Origin: Tricholomella constricta
Lineage: Eukaryota > Basidiomycota > Agaricomycetes > Agaricales > Lyophyllaceae
Assembly (NCBI GenBank): GCA_013368375.1
Contig: JAACJP010000008.1
Span: forward strand, 496,001 to 560,000
DNA: 64,000 bases
Direction: 5' to 3'
The notes beneath the pieces were generated by a model, which ran no database searches, was not told the DNA's origin, and was given only the letters and a program-made list of their open reading frames with translations. Shown piece after piece: positions 57,460-64,000 of this stretch. A program made the position numbers and the translations under genes. Each line of letters starts with the position of its first letter. Position 1 is the stretch's first letter.

Positions 57460-58351
57460 TCATCGCTTTCTTTTCTTCGGGGGGCGGCCGATGGGAGCTG
57501 AGCCCGCTCCACCACCCCTACCTCGGCCCGCACCTTTTTTCGTCGCCTTGCCACGGCCTCTCGTGGGCTTTGGTGAAGTAGAAGGGGCTGATAGAATACG
57601 TCAATATTGGGATATAAGCAATGCATTCAAAGTGGATGGTACCAATTGACGGCTCGCGCATCTCTATATCCTCATCATCTGCATGATCTGTGCCCGGATC
57701 CGTCGCAGTGACGACACTTGCTCCCCTCGGCGATTCGACGCCGTTCTCGTCGCCACTCTCCTGTGTTAACGCACTGCTATCACTATCGCCTCCGACGAGC
57801 CCTGCCATACTAAGTTTTGTTCGTCCGCGTTTCTTTCCCCCACGTGGTTTAGACATGGGGGAAGGTTCGGGGGATGATGAGGGTGGCGATAATGTGTCCC
57901 GCATTCGGCGCTGGGATATCAGAGATTCAAATGATGCTTCGAAGGGCAAGGAGAATTCCTCGCGAAAAAAAGGGTGTCCAGATAGATTCTGAGACGGGGA
58001 CGGTGAACGCATCGATACTGGTGTCGACTTGGTCGATTTGGGAGATTCATAACCTTCGGCTTCTAAGTCCTGTATTTTTAATGTGTAAGGTCACCAACTC
58101 CAACTTGGTAAAACGACGCCCCTCACAATGGCTTCCAGAGCATCCATGTCGTAACAACTCCTCAACTTGTCCCAAATGTCGTCAATGTGCACTAGACGCC
58201 CCGTGTCCTTGAACATCGCGTTTTGGATGGCAAGAACGTGGAAGTGGCGGTGAATTCCAACGGGCCGAGCGCGCATCATGGAACGAAAGAAAGATATCTC
58301 GCCTTCAACACTCCTCAGAAGAGCAGCAGTATCGTTCTTGTCGACAGTCAT
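57460..58351 (-). CDS. EAF7: NuA4 histone acetyltransferase subunit EAF7 (MRGBP/CT20 family)
   Basis: EAF7 partners Eaf3/MRG15 in the NuA4 complex in the nucleus. The start MTVDKNDTAALLRSVEGEIS is followed by the family signature FFRSMMRARPVGIHRHFHVL, then QNAMFKDTGRLVHIDDIWDK and LRSCYDMDALEAI. After an intron the next exon reads DLEAEGYESPKSTKSTPVSM and HPFFREEFSLPFEASFESLI, the second conserved block. Low-complexity acidic and Ser-rich residues follow. The last exon has RGRGKATKKGAGRGRGGGGA and ends GRPPKKRKR, a classic nuclear-localisation cluster. A small extra 5' exon upstream of 58351 cannot be excluded. Its 3' end lies 67 bp from that of UFD2 (convergent). Confidence 0.88.
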
Positions 58352-59225
58352 CGCGACACGCCCAGCGCAAGTGAGCTGGACGTGTTGCTTCAATTGCCAT
58401 TCTAGGGTTGTTTGCGGATGCTTATTCTTGCTTGTTCGGCATCTATGGTCCCGCGACCCCCGCCGGCCTTCACTGTGTTTACTGAGACCTGTTCTTCTGT
58501 CTGCTCCTGATATGCGCGCACAAAGCATATTGGACTTACGCGCTGCCCATCGCTCAAGCTTTCAGTCTAGCTTTGAATTCTGTGGCAGCGCTCCACGCTA
58601 GACTTTCCGAAATAAGGCTACTTGTAACCATCTGTCGAATCGCATCGTCGAATATTCTTAGCCTGCAATTCTACCGGCTGTAGTGACTTCAATCAGGATC
58701 TGAATCCTACCCTCGGCGCACGGGGGTTGCTATGTCTTTCAGAACGTGGGCGGTTCTACCGAAGTCCTTGATCAGCAGACACTGTCAGAGTGACTGAGGG
58801 GGGTGTTTCATCCACCACAGTGGTGTTTTCTTACCTTCAAAGGCCTTGACAGGCATGACAGTGCACCACAACCAACGTCAAGAACTGTATTTCTGACATG
58901 TTTTAGGTTGCGGGCATTGTAAAGTAACTCCGTCGATCCTGTGCGAAGTCAAATCTGAACTCACAAGTCCGTTCTCCATTATCCTTGACTGAGAGCTGGG
59001 AATGCTTTCGAAGTCTGGCTCGAGAGAAGGCGAGAGTGGCAGTGGGAACTTCAGACTTTTCACTTCTTGGAAGCAGCAAAAATAACATGTGTAAGTAGCG
59101 ACGTCGATCAGATATCACGGAAGAGCTGACGTCCAGCGTTTGAAGAGGGCATTGGGCGCGTTTATGGTCATTCAGTCGTAGGTGATGCATGTCATCCATT
59201 TTTATTACACCCTTCACATCCATTC
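58352..59225. other. Intergenic region
   Basis: 5' flank of EAF7 and upstream region of the secreted-protein gene. Open frames at 58878-59328 on the minus strand carry no recognisable motif. Nothing supportable. Confidence 0.5.
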
Positions 59226-59233
59226 TATAAAAG
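59226..59233 (+). promoter_or_regulatory. TATA box of the secreted-protein gene
   Basis: TATAAAAG about 190 bp before the ATG at 59423. A pyrimidine-rich leader follows, with a possible 5'-UTR intron (GTGAGT near 59336, CCAG near 59389). The element is a good match; its use is inferred. Confidence 0.5.
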
Positions 59234-59422
59234 GGCCTATTCGATCCTCCAGGTTTCTTCACTTCGTTCTTTCTTCTTTGTTTTCTTTCGCTTTTTGGCC
59301 AGGTAGCCTCCTTCGCTCCTTCTTTCACCTCTTATGTGAGTGTCTCTGCCTAGAATTGTTACGTTACTTTCTGACCCAGGTCCAGTGAGCCAGTCCTAGT
59401 TCGACTTCTTAATTCGGCCATC

Positions 59423-60518
59423 ATGTTTTCCAAGATCTTCACTTCTTTGCTTTTGGTTTCTGCCCTGATCGCCGGTACTGTGTCCAAGCCCATCCCCAAG
59501 AACAGACTTGACCTGTGTACGCACCCACAAAAACCAAACCACTTTACTGTCTGATTTTCTCTCACTTGTATAGCTCGCCGCACGAACTTACACTCTTTTG
59601 ATCACTGGGGTGGATTCTCCTCTCTCAACCACTTCGATAACTTCTACGGCGTTGGCAACTTCGATGGCTCTCGGCACTTCTCTCAGACTATCGTCCACGA
59701 GCAGCAACTCGTCTGCCACACGGAGCGAGTTGAGATCATTCAGCAGCGTCTCGTTGTCCTCCAGGAGATGGCAAAGAGGTATACATGACCCTTTGCGATC
59801 TATTTCGCTGTATCCTGACGATATACGTTCTAGGATCATCACTCAACAGATTTGCGACGTCGAGACTCAGACCATTGTCTTCGAGCAATGGCACAGCAGC
59901 CTTGGTGGCTTCAGCCACGACCTGAGGCGCACCTCAGGACACCACGTCGGCTTCGATCGCGGCATCGCAAGCCACTTCGGGAGCATCGTCCATGCTGATG
60001 GCTCGCTCAGCGTCGATGACTTCGGCTTCACCGGCCACGACATCGGCAGCCAAACCGTCGTTGTCGGTGGCTCCAACTGGGTCGACTCCATTTCCCCAGT
60101 TTCGGTCAGCAATGCCTACTCTGCCGCTCACGATGCCTACGTCTCCTTGCATCCTGAGTACAGCTCCAGCATTAGCCCTTCGGTTGTCGCTCCCCAGGTC
60201 GCACCCCCCGACGTTATTCCCTCCACCGCAGTCCCGCCCACCGTCGTGGCTTCGGACGTGGCCCCCTCTGACATCGCTCCTTCCGACGCGGTACCCTCTG
60301 CCGCCGCTCCTTCCGACGCTGTGCCCTCTGCCGCCGCTCCTTCCGACGCGGTGCCCTCTGCCGCCGCTCCTTCCGCCGCGGTGCCTTCTGCCGCCGCTCC
60401 TTCCGACGCTGTGCCCTCTGCCGCCGCTCCTTCCGCCGCGGTGCCTTCTGCCGCCGCCAGCGACGCCAGCACTCCTGATTCTGCGGGTAACGCGTCCACG
60501 GACAATAATTCGGCCTAA
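59423..60518 (+). CDS. Secreted protein with signal peptide and C-terminal decapeptide repeats
   Basis: MFSKIFTSLLLVSALIAGTV is a clear signal peptide, cleaved probably near SK-PIPKNR. Two introns (about 59516-59573 and 59779-59834). The mature part has HSFDHWGGFSSLNHFDNFYG, then QTIVHEQQLVCHTERVEIIQ, QRLVVLQEMAKR and RIITQQICDVETQTIVFEQW, then Gly/His/Asp-rich SGHHVGFDRGIASHFGSIVH. The C-terminal third is an Ala/Pro/Ser/Val repeat of about ten residues (PSDAVPSAAA), ending GNASTDNNSA. No catalytic motif or GPI signal was seen. The function is unknown; cell-surface or matrix protein is possible. Confidence 0.8.
60271..60450 (+). repeat. 30-bp minisatellite, six units, inside the secreted-protein gene
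   Basis: Six tandem 30-bp units from 60271, each encoding ten residues. Units 2 (60301) and 5 (60391) are identical, and units 4 (60361) and 6 (60421) are identical. This suggests a recent 60-bp duplication. The period is a multiple of three, so copy-number change keeps the frame. Confidence 0.95.
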
Positions 60519-61038
60519 GTCAAAACGTCGAGGCAAGTTGGACACTTTCCTGGCCATGAGATACCTGTAGCTTTTGATTTGTTGATTTTCATGATGGACG
60601 TATTTTAGGATTGTTAAGTTTAATACTTGTCGCTCAACATAGAGTTTATTATACACCTTCATTTGTGGCAACCGGGTCTGCGAACTGCTCCAGGTGGCAA
60701 GGCGAGTGCGCACTGTTGATGCTTGTCATGAGATCCATGAGACGCTCTGCAGTCAGCTGGAGTGATCATGAGGTTACATGAGTTCGGGGACATTTTTGGG
60801 GTCGCTTGAAGAGCGGGACTTTAGGCCAGAACAGTCATACTATGTGGCGAGGAAAGTCTTACTCGCCCGCACTTTCTACGATAGGCCTTGACCTCTGTGT
60901 CATATAAATTACGATTGTGTGTTAGGTACGAACCTTTTATTTCATGATATTGGGGTGAAAAATACTACAAGTACTTACCAGGTAATACGACGAAATCACG
61001 ACGTTCGACAGGCTATCAAATAAAAGTACATAGGTTCA
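60519..61038. other. Convergent intergenic region
   Basis: Between the 3' ends of the secreted-protein gene (+) and the questin-oxidase-like gene (-). No element recognised. Confidence 0.5.
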
Positions 61039-62737
61039 TCACAACTTATAGAAACCCTTGCGATCCCAGAATCTGAACACATCAACATCATCCCTCACGC
61101 GCAGCAGCCGCTGGTTCGTCAACCCAGCAGTCCTAATAAACAGCGAGCCATCAAGTTTCTCAGCGAACGGCAGCTCTGTTTCCGCAAAATCAGGCTGTCC
61201 GGGCGCCCTGGTCCCGTAAAGGGATCCATAGTGAGCAAGTGCGCGCTGGAGCTTCGGAAGATGATCATCGGGGACGACAAGTGATGACTGGATGATAGGA
61301 AGCCATGGGTTCGCTGTCGTCGCCTTTGGGGACGTAGGTGATGGAAGAGACTTCGCGTGGGGGGCTGGGAAGGGGCCAGGGGGAGTTGGGTAGGCAGTGT
61401 CAGCCTCGAAGAAAGCTGCGATGTCGAATGCAGGGCGGCCACGGCCGATCCACCAGGCGAGGCATTCGACGAAGTAGCCACGGAGCAAGAGCTCCTGCGA
61501 TGCGGGCTTGAGGTTCGCGGTGATCGAGGAGAGGAAGAGCGACGATGTGACGAGATGCATGCTAAAGACGTCGGTTGTTAGGCTACGTTTCGGGTTTAGA
61601 GGAAGTTGAATCCTTACTAGAAGAAATCTGAGTTGAAATCCTCGCCCTTGGTCCATCCTCCGATGCCATATATGATAACATTGGCCCATACGAGCTCCTC
61701 GATCTTGCGCTCCACTTCCTTGGGGTGGGAACTATCGAAAGTCCACTCTTTGACATACATGTTCAATGCTGCGCTGTGCTTCTCTACGGTCTTCGTGAAG
61801 ATGCCGATATCTTCCCTCTTCTCGACGTCCTCGAATTGGTGATCATTGAGAATGCGAGCTAGAATGGTGAAGGCGTGCACATTCTTCGACGGAGATGTGG
61901 AAACGCTGCTTTCTAGAGTCAAGGCAGACGGGATGCGGGAAGTTAACGATTCGAGAGCAGAAACTGGTTTAGATGCCCAGAGCGACGCGGGGAGAATTGC
62001 GGTCGCGCTAGCTTTGTGGACTGCCGCCGAAGCAAGGCCTTTGAAGCGTTGATCAGTGCATTAGATGGACGGTGGTACTGATACATACCTTCTACGACCG
62101 TGCCAGGTAATCCAAACTCGACTCCATAGCCAGCATGTATCATGGGATGGAGGAGGCCGTCCAGGAAGCGATTCAACATTTCAGGCTGCGCCTTATCTGA
62201 GCCATCAAAATTGGCTTTCTGGTCGAATATGTACTCCTCCAAGACTGCCCATACTCCTTTGCTTTGGATAGCCTCAGTGAAGAACTTGAGGTAGGCATTA
62301 TAAAATCTATGGGACATGAACATCATCCAGCATTAGAAGAAAATGGACCGACTTCTCATCACCAAGATGGTCTCTGAAGTGCTCAGCAGTTATCGCTTCA
62401 GGCGATTCAAAGGCGGGCAGTTGATGTGCACTATCATGTTGATATGCGGCTTTAATGATGTCATGATCCGCTCCCATTGCCCATAGAGCAAGCAAATAAT
62501 GTGCGAGATGACTGTCGGACGTCGAGGGGTTGGTAGGTCAAGGTTTTAATATTGAACTGCACCGTACTTGTGAAACCCTTTTGGACTGAAGAAGACATGG
62601 AATTTCTCGTGATTCTCCTTCAAAGAGGCGCGCAGAACTTGTGTCGATTCATGGCTGATCCCAGGCCAGTAAGCAGGCGAGAGCCGAGAAGGCGAAGGTG
62701 TAGGCACAGGAAACAGATCTTGAGGAGTGTTCGGCAT
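61039..62737 (-). CDS. Questin-oxidase-like protein (DUF4243 family)
   Basis: Family knowledge: ascomycete members such as questin oxidase GedK cleave anthraquinone rings in a Baeyer-Villiger-type step. The start is MPNTPQDLFPVPTPSPSRLS (62737). Exons give ENHEKFHVFFSPKGFH then SHLAHYLLALWAMGADHDII, KAAYQHDSAHQLPAFESPEA, and FYNAYLKFFTEAIQSKGVWA. Then RFLDGLLHPMIHAGYGVEFG, the conserved HP-H/G core; NVHAFTILARILNDHQFED; and DFFLMHLVTSSLFLSSI, with ECLAWWIGRGRPAFDIAAFF in the next part. It ends FRFWDRKGFYKL (61039). His residues in the HH/HP motifs are kept. No biosynthetic cluster genes lie next to it, so the substrate is open. Confidence 0.85.
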
Positions 62738-63207
62738 GTTGGGTTGCTTTCTGGACGGCCAACGATGGGGAGGCCATGCTTTATAGTGGAGTGTTACTTG
62801 ATTTGTAGATCCTGATGATGGAGTGCGTTTGCTTGCAAGCGTAAGAGAAATGACTAACGGCATGACACGCTTACAGTTACAAAAGTGTCGAATTCGTCGA
62901 GCTGAGGGATGTCACAGGCATATTTTTATCGGTGCAGATAAAGTGGATGACGAAGCTTTTCTGCCGAGCTCACAACACACTTACTCTAGTTCCCAGCGGG
63001 GTTACTGCGCGTTGGAGAGATAACAAAAACAGTATGAAATCAGTATTGTGTTGCGATTCGCGGTGACGGTGCATGAGACAGTTGACGCGTCGCACGATCA
63101 CATGATCAATCACATGAATTGTTAGCCCCACATCTCACAGCCTCCAAACAAAATTCCCAGAGATATAACAGTGTGAGCGCGCTCCGCCGCAGGGCCCGCT
63201 ACTTGTA
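62738..63207. other. Intergenic region
   Basis: 5' flank of the questin-oxidase-like gene. No gene recognised. Confidence 0.5.
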
Positions 63208-63304
63208 TGGAGCTGTACAGTGAGTTTGTTATGTGTTGTGAACACACACACTTTTATGGAGATGTAATGTCCGTCTGTTATGTGCTGTGAACACACTTTT
63301 AATT
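63208..63304 (+). repeat. Two imperfect direct repeats of about 49 bp with an inner palindrome
   Basis: Copy 1 starts at 63208 and copy 2 at 63257; both run TATGGAG...TTATGTG(T/C)TGTGAACACAC...TTTTA. Within each, GTGTTGTGAACACAC (first copy) or its near match forms an inverted repeat around GTG. Confidence 0.75.
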
Positions 63305-63334
63305 TTCATTTTTGTTCCGTTTTCACAGTCTGAG

Positions 63335-63643
63335 TCAGTTTTGCATTTGCTCTTGTTCCAAACCTACTATGATAACGTCGATTCCCGAAATTTGGGGTGC
63401 AATATTTCTCGAATGTTCAATTGCAGTTAAAACAATAGAATTTGACAAATGGGTATAGTCAGGGTAAAAATGAACAGAAGTTGAAAAGGAAGTGCCGTCT
63501 CGGATGACAGACACAAGACAAGGTGGAGAAGAGGGCAGGAGGGACATAACAGAAGAGGATGCACGTGAAAAAGCAGATGAAGGCGAAAGCACAACATCGA
63601 GAACAACACCATCGATGACAGCATGCGTTGCAGATAATGACAT
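63335..63643 (-). CDS. Possible small gene or gene fragment, unrecognised
   Basis: An open frame of 102 codons starting MSLSATHAVIDGVVLDVVLS, with SVIRDGTSFSTSVHFYPDYT and ISGIDVIIVGLEQEQMQN. Residue composition is plausible for protein, but there is no known domain, no clear promoter and no supporting exon structure. Confidence 0.2.
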   Translation of the reverse strand: MSLSATHAVIDGVVLDVVLSPSSAFSRASSSVMSLLPSSPPCLVSVIRDGTSFSTSVHFYPDYTHLSNSIVLTAIEHSRNIAPQISGIDVIIVGLEQEQMQN

Positions 63644-64000
63644 GGGCGGCGGCAGTACGTAGAAAACTATCGGGTGAATTCAGATAGGGAGGGGTGGGAA
63701 ACAATCACGTGAGGCACGTGCTAACCCTGTTTTTTTGTGCGAGGTTGGAATAAGGCGTCTGTCAGCCCAAGACCCACTACTAAAGTAGCGGGAACTTTCA
63801 TGAGACGCAAAAGGCATCAGGCCTTTTTTAAACCGTGGAAGTAGTAAAATTCCGGCTACATTAAGACATAAGTTCTCGTGTACATACTGCGGTGATCAGC
63901 ATATTCATCCTAACAGTAGATTGTACAAACCAAACAAGCGTTGCGTCAGATACATGAAAGCGATACAAACAGCTGTAAGAAAAAGAATTATTCTTGTCCA
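63644..64000. other. Window end, no gene seen
   Basis: AT-rich end of the window with a T-run near 63729-63736 and no recognisable coding or RNA feature. Confidence 0.5.

Noticed and set aside
59934..60713. Long minus-strand open frame (259 codons, Gly/Arg-rich)
   Set aside because: It is the antisense shadow of the GC-rich repeat in the secreted-protein gene; the plus strand has a signal peptide, proper introns and family-like sequence.

Overview
The window is nuclear DNA of a filamentous basidiomycete, most likely an Agaricomycete. Almost every gene is broken by many introns of about 50-60 nt with GT...AG ends. The gene set (RAD50, THI4, ARO7, ILV3, RIO1, UFD2, a fungal DUF4604 protein, a questin-oxidase-like protein, fungal Zn2Cys6 factors) is fungal, and genes lie on both strands at about one per 2 kb. 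I saw no tRNA, rRNA, CRISPR array or intact transposon.

Layout. 0-11 kb, plus strand: the 3' end of RAD50 with the zinc hook, an NRPS-like adenylation domain fused to a multi-pass membrane oxidoreductase, a SET-MYND methyltransferase, and a decayed membrane-protein pseudogene. 11.7-20.4 kb, minus strand: a Derlin, a nucleoside-diphosphate-kinase-like protein that has lost its catalytic His and carries a repeat tail, TAM41, ALG6 and a hot-dog thioesterase. 20.8-28.4 kb: a peroxisomal AidB-type acyl-CoA dehydrogenase (+), the proteasome chaperone NAS2 (-), THI4 (-), chorismate mutase ARO7 (+) and a DUF4604 protein (+).

29.2-37.0 kb, minus strand, is the most unusual block. It holds a septin-like GTPase, then a second septin-like GTPase whose reading frame runs on into two Zn2Cys6 DNA-binding clusters, then a third Zn2Cys6 gene. 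38-45.4 kb: ILV3 (+), RIO1 kinase (-), and three poorly characterised plus-strand genes. 45.4-49.4 kb, minus strand: a WD40-cyclophilin (PPWD1 type) and an AN1 zinc-finger protein ending in a CaaX box. 49.6-52.2 kb: a histidine phosphatase with a C-terminal PIP-box-like motif, followed by a decayed partial copy of the same gene. 52.4-58.4 kb: MRPL35 (-) divergent from UFD2 (+), which converges on EAF7 (-). 59.4-64 kb: a secreted protein with a 30-bp minisatellite, a questin-oxidase-like gene (-), and gene-poor DNA.

Most genes are unrelated housekeeping functions and do not form one pathway. The strongest candidates for something undescribed are the septin-Zn2Cys6 fusion at 31781-34754, the adenylation/oxidoreductase fusion at 3902-7788, and the PIP-box phosphatase at 49575-50734. 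All exon structures were read by eye, so exact splice sites are approximate unless stated otherwise.
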